A DNA stretch of 64,000 nucleotides from Croceitalea sp947503285 (GTDB taxonomy: Bacteria > Bacteroidota > Bacteroidia > Flavobacteriales > Flavobacteriaceae): the NCBI RefSeq assembly GCF_036985505.1, contig NZ_BTGQ01000004.1:186001-250000 (forward strand). Direction: 5' to 3'. Positions 27,369-35,446 of the stretch are shown piece by piece. Made by a program: the position numbers and the translations under genes. The notes beneath the pieces are model-generated. The model was not told the DNA's origin and did not search any database. It saw nothing but the letters and a program-made list of their open reading frames with translations. Every line of letters starts with the position of its first letter. The first letter of the stretch is position 1.

Positions 27369-28997
27369 TTATTGGTTTTCTTTTGTCATATCTTTTAAGG
27401 GCGTATTCATCCAGAATCCTTCATCCATTTCAACTTTGATATTGGATTGTTCTTGTTGGCCCAATGAAACCGTTTTGTCTACATATGAAGTATTGGCAAC
27501 TTCTTTGTTCCGTCCAGAAATTATCTTTTGGGTAAAGAATTCACGGAATTGATCAAGCAATTCTGACTTTCTTTCTGCCAATAGGTTGCCATCGGCATCC
27601 ATCATTTTTTTCACAGCAATCGCCAATGTAGTCTTTTGCCTATCCTTTTCCTCAGAAATAAGAAGTCTAAGACGCTTGCGTTGAGGCTTACTTTTTTTCA
27701 GAAAGGATATCTCATAGGTATCACCAAGGTCTCCCACCCGTACCACTTTCTTTACCTTTAATCGGCTTCCTTGATAGTAGACCCTAAAATCCCTAGTCTT
27801 CAATTTTAACCAATTTACAGAAGGTCTGTTTAAAGTCAATATCATGTTTCTTGAATCTTTATCGATGATGACATCTTCAATAAAGAACTTTGGGGGGCGA
27901 ACTAACTTGAATTGATTATGGAAAGAAATGTAGTTTAGGTACATATGGTCTTCATAATCTTGATATTCAACCAAAATCTCATAAAGTAAATCCATATCAG
28001 ATTCACTATAGTTTGTAGAAGAAGCCTCTTCTAGGACTTGCCGATATACGGCATACTCCAATTTTCGAATCGCATAAGTATCAGTATCAATATAAATGTC
28101 ACCTCGAACTTGAAAAGGGGTGTGGTTCTTTTTGAACTTAATTTTGTAAACTTTCTGATCGCCATAATTCGTAAGGAAATAGGTGACGAAATCATGTTCA
28201 TTTATAAAGTCTTTGACAAAAGTGTTGATATAAGAATACGTGCGTTCATTATTATTTCTTATGGCATCATGATTGAACAAGAGGGTTAATTCGTTAGGAA
28301 TTTTACGTTGTCTAAACACCGCATCTGGTATGTATTTGTCGTTAGATTGGTAATCATAGGGTTTGGCCGCAAAAGAATCCACCTCAAAATCTAAATTGGC
28401 CTCATAACCATAAAGACCGAACTGCAAACTTGTATGGTCTTTTACATTGAAACCCTTATCAATAACCTTGATCAGGCCTTCATTTAGATTCGTATACTCT
28501 TTATCCTTCGACTGATAATCCCTATAGTAGCCTACCAATTCAAATGGATCATTATCGTAATTATCGGGTATACGTTCAATAGCGTATTTTATGATTTGTT
28601 CCGCTGTCAGGCTTCCCTTTACTCCAGCCAAAGTTTTTCTCTTTTTGGCAGTCACCACCGTTTCCGTTAATTCAAAAACAGATGGTTTCATGAATATTTT
28701 GTTGATTGCACTTTTTCTCAATACACCAAAGTCAAGCTGTTTCGTTTCGTAGCCCATGCTGGATATCAATAAGGTATCCGCTTTATATTGAAAATCCAAT
28801 GGTATTTTAAATCCCCCATCATTATTCGAAATGACCCCAAGGGCCTTATCTTTTAAACGAATTGTCGCAAAAACAACAGGTTCCCCTGTATTGGCATCAA
28901 TCAATTTTCCGAAAAAGAAGTCATTATCTTGTCCAAAAAGTGTTAAACCAAACAAAAGGACCCCAACAACTAGAAAATTTCTTAAAACCCGTTTCAT
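27369..28997 (-). CDS. CarboxypepD_reg-like domain surface protein (paralog 2)
   Basis: 542 residues. A signal peptide (FLVVGVLLFGLTLFGQ) and a CarboxypepD_reg-like domain (GKLIDANTGEPVVFATI, GVISNNDGGFKIP) are followed by the same large domain as paralog 1 (IERIPDNYDNDPFELVGYYRDY, IDTDTYAIRKLEYAVYRQ). Compared with paralog 1 it has a longer spacer before the IPDNY block and a longer C-terminus. Shared motifs along the full length show a tandem duplication. The role is unknown; both ends share the FWMNTPLK stretch near the C-terminus, an unusual conserved tail. Confidence 0.85.
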   Translation of the reverse strand: MKRVLRNFLVVGVLLFGLTLFGQDNDFFFGKLIDANTGEPVVFATIRLKDKALGVISNNDGGFKIPLDFQYKADTLLISSMGYETKQLDFGVLRKSAINKIFMKPSVFELTETVVTAKKRKTLAGVKGSLTAEQIIKYAIERIPDNYDNDPFELVGYYRDYQSKDKEYTNLNEGLIKVIDKGFNVKDHTSLQFGLYGYEANLDFEVDSFAAKPYDYQSNDKYIPDAVFRQRKIPNELTLLFNHDAIRNNNERTYSYINTFVKDFINEHDFVTYFLTNYGDQKVYKIKFKKNHTPFQVRGDIYIDTDTYAIRKLEYAVYRQVLEEASSTNYSESDMDLLYEILVEYQDYEDHMYLNYISFHNQFKLVRPPKFFIEDVIIDKDSRNMILTLNRPSVNWLKLKTRDFRVYYQGSRLKVKKVVRVGDLGDTYEISFLKKSKPQRKRLRLLISEEKDRQKTTLAIAVKKMMDADGNLLAERKSELLDQFREFFTQKIISGRNKEVANTSYVDKTVSLGQQEQSNIKVEMDEGFWMNTPLKDMTKENQ

Positions 28998-29005
28998 TTT
29001 GCTAT

Positions 29006-29944
29006 CTAATTAACGGTAAGATAGATAAAAGTGCAATATATCGCAATCAGAACCAACCCATCTCGCCATCCCAAACGAAGCCCTTTCGGAATAAAGACCA
29101 AGGGCAGGATCAGAAAAGATATACCGAGCATCCAGAAAATATCATTGGTCAATAGCCCTTGATCGACTACGTTAATCGGGGTAATGATTGCAGTAATACC
29201 CAATACCGCAAGCAGGTTAAAGATATTGGAGCCGATAAGGTTGCCTAATGAAATGGCCTTCTCTTTTTTCAAAACGGCAATAATGGAGGCTGCCAATTCA
29301 GGAATGCTGGTGCCCACCGAAACTATGGTAATACCGATAATTCGGTCGCTAACGCCAAAAGAGGAAGCTAGCCCGACCGCGCCATTGATCAGTAATTCAG
29401 AGCCTCCCCAAAGTGCGGTACCCCCTAGCCCGAGAAAAAGTGCCGTCTTATAAAGCGGTAGTGGTTCATCATCATCTGGCAACTCGTCTACGACCGCAGT
29501 TTTTTGAAAACGTAATAGGTAAACCAAAAAGGCAAATAACAAAGAAACCATTATGATTCCCTCGTATTGTTGTAGGGTGCCGTCAAAATAAACAAACCCG
29601 ACAAACAACAGTGAGGCAATCATCATAACGGGCCAGTCGGTTGTATAGAAGCTTTTACGCACATCCATACTGCCCATTAGAACGGTAATGGCAAGTACCA
29701 AACCTAGGTTTGCAATATTAGACCCTACCACATTACCCAATGCCAAATCGGGAAAACCATCGAGGGCGGCTTTTATACTCACGATAAGTTCAGGTGCTGA
29801 AGTCGCAAAAGAGACCACGGTCATACCAATGATGATCTTGGGTATTTCCAATTTTAAAGATAATGCCACCGCAGCCTTTAACAACCAGTTACCACCAACG
29901 ATCAATAAAACCAATCCTACGATTATCAATATAAAATCTAGCAT
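29006..29944 (-). CDS. Calcium/sodium antiporter (YrbG family)
   Basis: 312 residues with ten predicted transmembrane helices in two inverted repeats. Each repeat carries the ion-binding alpha motif: ATSAPELIVSIKAAL with GNVVGSNIANLGLVL in the first, and GTSIPELAASIIAVLKKE with GNLIGSNIFNLLAVLGI in the second. It exchanges cations such as Ca2+ for Na+ across the inner membrane. It is upstream of, and on the same strand as, the CarboxypepD paralogs (8 bp from the second), so it may share their transcript. Confidence 0.92.
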   Translation of the reverse strand: MLDFILIIVGLVLLIVGGNWLLKAAVALSLKLEIPKIIIGMTVVSFATSAPELIVSIKAALDGFPDLALGNVVGSNIANLGLVLAITVLMGSMDVRKSFYTTDWPVMMIASLLFVGFVYFDGTLQQYEGIIMVSLLFAFLVYLLRFQKTAVVDELPDDDEPLPLYKTALFLGLGGTALWGGSELLINGAVGLASSFGVSDRIIGITIVSVGTSIPELAASIIAVLKKEKAISLGNLIGSNIFNLLAVLGITAIITPINVVDQGLLTNDIFWMLGISFLILPLVFIPKGLRLGWRDGLVLIAIYCTFIYLTVN

Positions 29945-30022
29945 AGCTATTTTAAAAGCATAAAGATAAATGAAGATTTGTTCTAAAAGTGCTTTAGAAA
30001 ATAAAAGAGAAAACTAAATAAA

Positions 30023-30056
30023 TAGTTAAATAACTATAAAAATAGTTGTTTAACTA
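30023..30056. promoter_or_regulatory. Double BlaI-type operator
   Basis: Two adjacent dyads, TAGTTAAATAACTA and TAGTTGTTTAACTA, together form a 34-bp inverted repeat (arms of 15 bp, one mismatch, 4-bp spacer). It lies about 40 bp before the blaI start. Position and symmetry fit autoregulation by the winged-helix repressor encoded next to it. Confidence 0.65.
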
Positions 30057-30094
30057 AAAATCCCGTATTATGTTTGAATCCAGAAAAAAGAAAA

Positions 30095-30454
30095 ATGCAA
30101 AGACTTACCAATAAAGAAGAACAGGTCATGAAAATACTCTGGAAGCTTAAAAAAGCCTTCGTCAAAGAAGTACTGCATGAAATAGCGGGTGACAAACCGC
30201 ATTACAACACACTTTCGACGATTGTGCGAAATTTAGAGGAAAAGGGTTATGTAGGCCATGAAGCCTTTGGTAATACCCATAGGTACTTCCCCATGGTGAC
30301 CAAAGAGGCCTATCGCAAAACATTCATCAACAACACCATTGCAGATTACTATGATAATTCATACAAAAGCTTGGTTTCTTTTTTTGCCAAAGAGGAAAAA
30401 ATTTCCATCGAAGAATTGAAAGAAATCATTGAACTCATTGAAAACAAAAAGTAA
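30095..30454 (+). CDS. BlaI/MecI/CopY family transcriptional repressor
   Basis: 119 residues from the ATG at 30095; an earlier in-frame start would add a basic stretch not typical of the family. The winged-helix N-terminus (RLTNKEEQVMKILWKLKKAFVKEVL, then YNTLSTIVRNLEEKGYVGHEAFG) and the helical dimerisation tail match BlaI. It binds dyad operators as a dimer and is released by proteolysis triggered by its M56 partner. Its stop overlaps the M56 start by one base (TAATG). Confidence 0.92.
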   Translation: MQRLTNKEEQVMKILWKLKKAFVKEVLHEIAGDKPHYNTLSTIVRNLEEKGYVGHEAFGNTHRYFPMVTKEAYRKTFINNTIADYYDNSYKSLVSFFAKEEKISIEELKEIIELIENKK

Positions 30455-32199
30455 TGGAAGTATTCTTAATTTATCTACTAAAGGCTTCAGGGGTCCTATT
30501 TCTTTTTGGATTGACCTATATTTTGTTTCTTAAACGGGAAACTTATTTTGTGAAAAATCGATGGTTTTTGTTGACAGGACTTATTGCCTCGATTCTACTT
30601 CCCCTTGTTACCATTAAAAGAGAAGTCACCATAGCGTTTGACACATTGAACGGTTTACAGGCAGGTGACGATTCCTTCAAGGTGATTACGACCAACGATT
30701 TGTTTTCCCTCTTAAACTGGAATAGCTTGTTACTATTTATATACACGCTTGGCGTTCTCTTTTTTCTGACCCGGTTGGTGCTGCAATTCAATGCCATACG
30801 AACCCGCATTAAAGGTGGGAAAATTTTGAAACGTGATGCTTTTATCCATGTTGAAACCGACAAAGAACTTTCACCCTTTTCGTTCTTTAATTATATTTTT
30901 TACCACCCCGGTCAATTCGGTAAAAATGAGCTCGAGGCGATTATTGCCCATGAAGAGGGTCATGCAAAACAATTACATTCCATCGATATTCTTTTTTTGG
31001 AACTCGTTTTGATATTTCAATGGTTCAATCCTTTTATCTGGGTCTATAAAAACCTTCTAAAGCAAAATCTTGAATATCTAGCCGATTCGGAGGCTTGTCA
31101 AAATACCCTATGTAAAAAGTCATATCAATATGTAATGCTCAAACAAGCGATTGGAACAGTCAAGCTTCCGATAGCAAATCCATTTTATAATTCATTAATC
31201 AAAAATCGAATAGTCATGTTAAACCAAAATCAGTCCCAAAAAATGAACACTTTAAAGTTATTGCTCATCATGCCATTGTTAACACTTTTCTTAATGGCTT
31301 TCAACACCACTAAAGTTTATACCTTTAAATCGAATAGTAGTATTGTTGTTAGTGAAGGTAAGTCCATAGAAATCTTAATTGGTAAGAACACCACTAATGA
31401 AGAGTTGGAAGAGATCAAGGCCGATTTGGCAAAAGACGATATCGATTTTTCATATACCGTTGTTCATAACGAGAATGATGAGATCACCGACATTAGCCTC
31501 AACGTTTCAGGTATAGGGGAAAATGGGGGTAAGTTCTCGAATTCCTTTAAATCATCCGATAATGACAGTGGTATTTCTCCCTTGGTGATTTTAATAGATC
31601 CTAAAAACAATTTAGTCTCTATAGGCGGTAAGGGTTCTGCGGGTTCGGGTGTCACAAAGATACATACAGCTCGCAAAAATGTTTGGATCAGCTCAGGGGA
31701 TGACGATCATACTGAAGTCATAATCAAAAAGGAAGACGGGTCTAACAAATTCTATCTTAACGGTGTTGAAATCGACGAAGACGAAATACACGAGCATGAT
31801 CTTGATATTCACTTTGATGAAGACCCAGACGAAGAAGGGGTACACGTAATCGTCAATAGTGATGGTGACAAAAAAAGGGTATTGCGAAAAAAAATAAAAC
31901 TAAAAAATTCAAAAAGTGATAAAAAGGACGGTCATGTCTTCATAATGAAAGATTCAGACGACCATGAGGATATTGAAGTTATCGGTGAAGATGGAGGGTT
32001 TTTTTTCATTGATACCAATGGCAAAGAGAAACCCCTGTTCATAGTTGATGGAAAAGAGGCTTCTGAAAAACAAGTAAAAAAACTGTTACCAAAAGACGTT
32101 GAAACCGTAAATGTCTACAAAGGAAAAAAATCCATTGCCAAATACGGTAAAAAGGCAAAAAATGGGGTTGTGGAAATAACGACAAAAAATAAAAAGTAG
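30454..32199 (+). CDS. M56 family BlaR1-like sensor protease with C-terminal TonB-plug-like tail
   Basis: 581 residues. Several membrane helices lie in the first 270 residues. The zinc protease motif HEEGH (IAHEEGHAKQLHSID), then WFNPFIWVYKN and YLADSEAC, identify an M56 antirepressor that cleaves BlaI. The periplasmic part is unusually acidic and Asp/Lys rich, and ends in a segment resembling a TonB-receptor plug (PLFIVDGKEASEK and VNVYKGKKSIAKYGKKA). There is no beta-lactam sensor domain and no beta-lactamase gene nearby, so the signal is unknown. It forms a two-gene operon with the repressor and ends at a strong terminator. Confidence 0.9.
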   Translation: MEVFLIYLLKASGVLFLFGLTYILFLKRETYFVKNRWFLLTGLIASILLPLVTIKREVTIAFDTLNGLQAGDDSFKVITTNDLFSLLNWNSLLLFIYTLGVLFFLTRLVLQFNAIRTRIKGGKILKRDAFIHVETDKELSPFSFFNYIFYHPGQFGKNELEAIIAHEEGHAKQLHSIDILFLELVLIFQWFNPFIWVYKNLLKQNLEYLADSEACQNTLCKKSYQYVMLKQAIGTVKLPIANPFYNSLIKNRIVMLNQNQSQKMNTLKLLLIMPLLTLFLMAFNTTKVYTFKSNSSIVVSEGKSIEILIGKNTTNEELEEIKADLAKDDIDFSYTVVHNENDEITDISLNVSGIGENGGKFSNSFKSSDNDSGISPLVILIDPKNNLVSIGGKGSAGSGVTKIHTARKNVWISSGDDDHTEVIIKKEDGSNKFYLNGVEIDEDEIHEHDLDIHFDEDPDEEGVHVIVNSDGDKKRVLRKKIKLKNSKSDKKDGHVFIMKDSDDHEDIEVIGEDGGFFFIDTNGKEKPLFIVDGKEASEKQVKKLLPKDVETVNVYKGKKSIAKYGKKAKNGVVEITTKNKK

Positions 32200-32228
32200 G
32201 TTCGACCACATAGCATTTAGCAATCTTT

Positions 32229-32257
32229 AGCCGACCTGGATTTGGTCGGCTTTTTCA
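32229..32257 (+). terminator. Terminator of the blaI-M56 operon
   Basis: An 8-bp stem (AGCCGACC / GGTCGGCT) with a 7-nt loop, followed by a T-run. Confidence 0.88.
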
Positions 32258-32568
32258 TTTGCCCAAAAAAAATGAAACCCATGAAAATCCAACTTTCGGA
32301 AACGAAAAGGCCCTTGTTGGTCAAAAATTGATAAAAAATGACGCTATAGTTATTTCATTTTATAATATAAAATACATTTTTATATTTCAATATAAAACTT
32401 TAATTAAGCAAGTCACATCATTTTTAAATTTGAATTCATTTATTTACTTACAATTATGTATGCAATTGCATTAAATCGATGCTAGATATTTGGAAACATG
32501 ATAGTTATCAACATATCTTCAAAAAATCAATTCATAAAACAACTATTAATAACCTAAAAAAATCAAAA
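32258..32568. other. AT-rich intergenic region before a tiny ORF
   Basis: About 310 bp, very AT-rich, with palindromic TA-rich stretches near 32360-32400. No recognisable gene. It probably contains the promoter of the 20-residue ORF that follows. Confidence 0.4.
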
Positions 32569-32631
32569 ATGATCGCACTAGTAAAGTTTATTGTAACCTT
32601 AGTATTAAGTCTTATAGCTATCGCGATTTAA
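32569..32631 (+). CDS. Possible 20-residue hydrophobic membrane peptide
   Basis: The ORF encodes MIALVKFIVTLVLSLIAIAI: one lysine near the N-terminus and an otherwise wholly hydrophobic helix able to span a membrane. It sits in a gene-free spacer with an A-rich upstream stretch. It is followed by two imperfect 30-31-nt direct repeats (32662-32722) and an intrinsic terminator, so it looks like a short independent transcript. The size and shape resemble type I toxin peptides and small membrane regulators. Existence as a protein is not proven. Confidence 0.4.
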   Translation: MIALVKFIVTLVLSLIAIAI

Positions 32632-32661
32632 TCTTTTGTTATCACAATCAAAAAACAAAGA

Positions 32662-32722
32662 GGGCCTCATCAACCCTGAAATCAATCAAAAAGGGTCTCA
32701 TCAACCCAATAGCAATCAAAAA
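32662..32722. repeat. Two imperfect tandem 30-31-nt repeats
   Basis: Units 32662-32692 and 32693-32722 both read GGGYCTCATCAACCC followed by a variable middle and AATCAAAAA. They lie in the 3' UTR of the tiny hydrophobic ORF. Confidence 0.7.
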
Positions 32723-32738
32723 ACGAAATTGGAATAGA

Positions 32739-32764
32739 AGCTCGGCCCCGTGCCGAGCTTTTAT
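32739..32764 (+). terminator. Intrinsic terminator after the tiny ORF
   Basis: An 8-bp stem (AGCTCGGC / GCCGAGCT) with a 5-nt loop and a TTTT tail. Confidence 0.85.
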
Positions 32765-32790
32765 TTTTGTATTTTGGTCAAAAACAATCG

Positions 32791-32943
32791 ATGAGCCACG
32801 CGTTTTTTAAAGTACTTGCAAAATGCAACAAACTGCTACTTCCCTCTTATACTAAAAGACAATTGGACTTATCAAAGGCTACAAAATTTCAGTTGGCCAT
32901 TGTAGGTTGGCGCTATTACGTAACTACAAAGGCACTGGGCTAA
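32791..32943 (+). CDS. Short conserved basic flavobacterial protein
   Basis: 50 residues, basic, starting at an ATG 26 nt after a terminator. It has the pattern KCNKLLLPSYTKRQLDLSKA then KFQLAIVGWRYYVTTKAL. I recall small proteins of this form as widespread in Flavobacteriia, sometimes labelled SsrA-binding protein, a label that length does not support. The stop overlaps the apt stop by 4 bp (convergent). Function unknown. Confidence 0.6.
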   Translation: MSHAFFKVLAKCNKLLLPSYTKRQLDLSKATKFQLAIVGWRYYVTTKALG

Positions 32944-33452
32944 TATCGTAACAAAGAATGTACTTCGTGGCCCTTCAATTTTTCCTTTCCATTTAAAAAA
33001 CCAAGTTCAATCAAAAAATTGCATTGTACGATCTCGCCTCCCAACGCCTCCACCAACGTACAAACGGCAGCTGCTGTTCCGCCTGTAGCCAGCACATCGT
33101 CATGAATTAAGACCTTATCCCCTTTTTGGATACTATCCTTATGTATTTCCAGGGTATCGGTACCGTACTCTAAATCATATGTTTGTGAAATTTTATCAGC
33201 TGGGAGTTTCCCTACCTTGCGAACGGGGATAAACCCAGCTTCCAATTCAACCGCCAAGACCGGCCCAAAGAAGAACCCACGACTTTCCATACCCACCACC
33301 TTATCCACTTTTTGTCCATCGACCATATGAAGCAACGCTTTGGCGGCCGCTTTAAAGGCGGTTTTATCTTTTAAAAGTGGGGTAATATCCTTAAAACCGA
33401 CACCAGCAGTCGGAAAATTGGCAATATCCCTGACATAGTTATTAAAATCCAT
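32940..33452 (-). CDS. apt: Adenine phosphoribosyltransferase
   Basis: 170 residues from the ATG at 33452; a GTG 15 bp upstream would add five residues. The PRPP-binding motif VLIHDDVLATGGTAAA, preceded by GMESRGFFFGPVLA and the flexible-loop region KLPADKISQTYDLEYG, identifies Apt. It salvages adenine to AMP with PRPP in the cytoplasm. It is divergent from the tRNA-Arg cluster, whose promoter lies about 20 bp beyond the start. Confidence 0.95.
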   Translation of the reverse strand: MDFNNYVRDIANFPTAGVGFKDITPLLKDKTAFKAAAKALLHMVDGQKVDKVVGMESRGFFFGPVLAVELEAGFIPVRKVGKLPADKISQTYDLEYGTDTLEIHKDSIQKGDKVLIHDDVLATGGTAAAVCTLVEALGGEIVQCNFLIELGFLNGKEKLKGHEVHSLLRY

Positions 33453-33472
33453 AGCTATAGATTGCACTTAAG

Positions 33473-33504
33473 TTTGTGGTTAAATGTAAAAAGAAATATA
33501 TTTG
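33473..33504 (+). promoter_or_regulatory. Bacteroidetes-type promoter of the tRNA-Arg cluster
   Basis: TTTG at 33473-33476, a 20-bp spacer, then TATATTTG at 33497-33504, matching the Bacteroidetes consensus TTTG / TAnnTTTG. It lies 24 bp upstream of the first tRNA-like unit. Confidence 0.65.
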
Positions 33505-33528
33505 CAACCCTTTAAACGGAAAATAAAG

Positions 33529-33625
33529 GGCTTTGTGGCGCTCCAGAAGTACTGGGACAATAGCGCATCTGATTACGGCTCAGAAGGTTGCAGGTTTCCT
33601 CGAAGTTTCGGGGCTGCCGAGGACA
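33529..33625 (+). pseudogene. tRNA-Arg-like unit A with palindromic inserts
   Basis: A 97-nt relative of the tRNA at 33800. The anticodon arm (TCTGATTACGGCTCAGA) and 5' half of the T stem are identical. The D loop is replaced by a longer one with the imperfect palindrome TCCAGAAGTACTGGGA. The T loop and part of the 3' T stem are replaced by a CCTCGAAGTTTCGGGG-type palindrome. The acceptor stem has a mismatch at pair 2. It is unlikely to be an aminoacylatable tRNA. Confidence 0.75.
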
Positions 33626-33664
33626 AAAAATAAAACGCCCTGGAATGCGTATAAATTCCAAATA

Positions 33665-33761
33665 GGCCTCGTGGCGCTCCCGAAGTATCGGGAGAATAGC
33701 GCATCTGATTACGGCTCAGAAGGTTGCAGGTTTCCCCGAAGTTTCGTGGCTGCCGAGGACA
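33665..33761 (+). pseudogene. tRNA-Arg-like unit B with palindromic inserts
   Basis: 97 nt, same structure as unit A. The D-loop insert TCCCGAAGTATCGGGA is a perfect 16-nt palindrome, and the T-arm insert is CCCCGAAGTTTCGTGG. Acceptor GGCCTCG pairs with CGAGGAC except at pair 2. Units A and B plus 38-39-nt spacers form a 136-bp tandem repeat. Confidence 0.75.
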
Positions 33762-33799
33762 AAAACAAAACGCTCTGGAATGCGTGAAAATTCCAAATA

Positions 33800-33873
33800 G
33801 GCCTCGTGGCGCAACTGAATAGCGCATCTGATTACGGCTCAGAAGGTTGCAGGTTTGAATCCTGCCGAGGTCA
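33800..33873 (+). tRNA. tRNA-Arg (anticodon ACG)
   Basis: 74 nt. Acceptor GGCCTCG/CGAGGTC (one G-U), D stem GCGC/GCGC, anticodon stem TCTGA/TCAGA with loop TTACGGC (ACG), T stem GCAGG/CCTGC with loop TTTGAAT, discriminator A, no encoded CCA. Its last 7 bases plus two more form the attachment core of the mobile island. The end of the serine recombinase gene is encoded on its antisense strand. Confidence 0.93.
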
Positions 33874-35443
33874 CTAAAGGGGATTTTCTGCAAATCGAGT
33901 GGAAAGTCCCCTTTTCTATTTCCTTACAATTATCTGAAAACGAGGAGATTGCACCAAAAATTTCATTGACTCGAAAAGTTTGAACTAGCTTGTTTTTGAA
34001 GTCATACCTAATCCCGTCAGGGAACACCATATATTGTACGGCTCTTTTAGTTTCCAAATCGCCTAACTCCCACAATTTAGGCAGGTTACAGGCATAGTTA
34101 AGTGCCATCTTTACCGACTTTTTGAGGTTTGAACTATTGATTCCCCCATTTTCCAGTTTTACCTCCAGTTCCCTTTGTTTGGCTTTTAGTTCCGGCATAA
34201 AAAGGTCGTACTGCGACTTCGTAATCTCGTTCAGTACAACGAACCTTCTTTCCAATGTATCAATCCTTTCTTCGAGCTGGCCGAGTTCTTTGGTCAATCT
34301 CTTTTGGTCGTCAACTGCCTCTTGGTTCTTATCGATCAGGGTGTCGTGAATTATCTCGGTCAAGGGTTCGATATACTTTCTATCGGCTATTGTAAACCTC
34401 CCTAACACATTTAAAAATTCGTCATGAAGCTTTTTGGCACTTCTGTTTTCCTTACTGCCCTTACGCCTGTTCTTGTAATAGTAAAGGCCCTTTTTCTTTA
34501 CGATGAATCCCGTATAAGGCGTTCCACAAACCGAGGATCTGACGAACTTTTTCAATGGCAGGTTTTCATCATCGAACGAATATTTCTTCGGTGAATCCCC
34601 TGCGTGAAGCAAATCATGGATTTTAAGAAATACTTTCTTTGGTATTAAAGCTTCATGTTTTCCCGGAATTACCTCTCCCGGAATCAGACTATTGACAATA
34701 AGCCCACAATAGAAAGGGTTTCTAAAAAGGTCCGTCAGCTTTTTTGCTTTAATGCTCAGGCCCTTTTCTTCCAAGCGTTTTGCAATCTCGACATGGGACA
34801 TATTTGCGTTCGCCTTCCATAAAAAAGCGTGCTTAAGCAATCTTCCTTGTTCAGAAATTACAAAATTCGGAATCTTCCCTTTTCCAGGATTGGTGTTGGT
34901 GTAACCAAAGGGATAAGCTCCCGTCCAGTATCCCTTTCGTAACTTTTCCTGCATGCCCGTAATGGATTTGTCCCTGCGGATTTGGTTGTCGAAGTGGGAA
35001 AACATGTGGAAAAGATTTTCCTGGAACGTACCTGCGCTTGTTGTAACATCGATTTCCTGGGTGGCCGAAACGACCGCTATTCCCTGTTTCTTTAGTTGCC
35101 CACTGATATATGCACCGTTCGCGCCAGTTCTTGAAAACCTATCGTAGGAATAGACAATGATATAACCGATGTTCTTTCGTCGCTTGACATAGCTTAGCAT
35201 CTTTTGGAATTCCCTACGTTCGTCGCTCTTTGCCGATTCATAGGTTCCCCCGAAATATTCGATTACCTCGAGCTTTTTTCTGATGGCATACTCTTGGCAA
35301 TACTTAAGCTGGGTGGTCAGACTGGCATTGTTGTCGAACTGTTCCTTACTGGAAACACGGGTATAGATAACGGCCGTATCACTTTTGCCGATAATCCTTC
35401 CTTTTTCCTTTTTCGCGAATTGTTCGAACACCTCTAAGTTCAT
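33839..35443 (-). CDS. Large serine recombinase (integrase)
   Basis: 534 residues. The N-terminal resolvase catalytic domain has YTRVSSKEQ (nucleophile Ser31) and YSYDRFSRTG. A Recombinase domain (about 165-265, GYWTGAYPFGYTN) and a zinc-ribbon-like segment with few Cys (RSSVCGTPYTG) follow, then a coiled coil (about 360-430). It should catalyse integration and excision of the island. The last dozen or so residues (LVTSAGFKPATF) are encoded by the antisense strand of the tRNA-Arg gene. At the opposite end of the island an in-frame alternative tail is found, so the C-terminus should change on excision. Its start is 3 bp from the Fic gene stop. Confidence 0.93.
   Translation of the reverse strand: MNLEVFEQFAKKEKGRIIGKSDTAVIYTRVSSKEQFDNNASLTTQLKYCQEYAIRKKLEVIEYFGGTYESAKSDERREFQKMLSYVKRRKNIGYIIVYSYDRFSRTGANGAYISGQLKKQGIAVVSATQEIDVTTSAGTFQENLFHMFSHFDNQIRRDKSITGMQEKLRKGYWTGAYPFGYTNTNPGKGKIPNFVISEQGRLLKHAFLWKANANMSHVEIAKRLEEKGLSIKAKKLTDLFRNPFYCGLIVNSLIPGEVIPGKHEALIPKKVFLKIHDLLHAGDSPKKYSFDDENLPLKKFVRSSVCGTPYTGFIVKKKGLYYYKNRRKGSKENRSAKKLHDEFLNVLGRFTIADRKYIEPLTEIIHDTLIDKNQEAVDDQKRLTKELGQLEERIDTLERRFVVLNEITKSQYDLFMPELKAKQRELEVKLENGGINSSNLKKSVKMALNYACNLPKLWELGDLETKRAVQYMVFPDGIRYDFKNKLVQTFRVNEIFGAISSFSDNCKEIEKGTFHSICRKSPLVTSAGFKPATF
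33867..33875. repeat. attL core (GAGGTCACT)
   Basis: A 9-bp core at the 3' end of tRNA-Arg, repeated exactly at 53203-53211. On the minus strand it reads AGTGACCTC, which keeps the recombinase frame (V-T-S). Confidence 0.7.
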
Positions 35444-35446
35444 ATG

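Noticed and set aside
32259..32474. 71-codon ORF after the M56 gene
   Set aside because: It overlaps the terminator, is strongly AT-driven and has no recognisable pattern.
32662..32722. CRISPR-like repeats
   Set aside because: There are only two imperfect adjacent units with no spacers of constant length and no cas genes.
33529..33761. Group I intron or other intron in the tRNA-like copies
   Set aside because: Inserts are only about 16 nt, lie in the D and T loops rather than the anticodon loop, and carry no catalytic RNA.
33533..33893. ORFs on both strands across the tRNA-Arg-like units
   Set aside because: They are translations of tRNA sequence and its tandem copies; repeated motifs such as DLGRIQTCNLLSRNQMRYS are only antisense tRNA.
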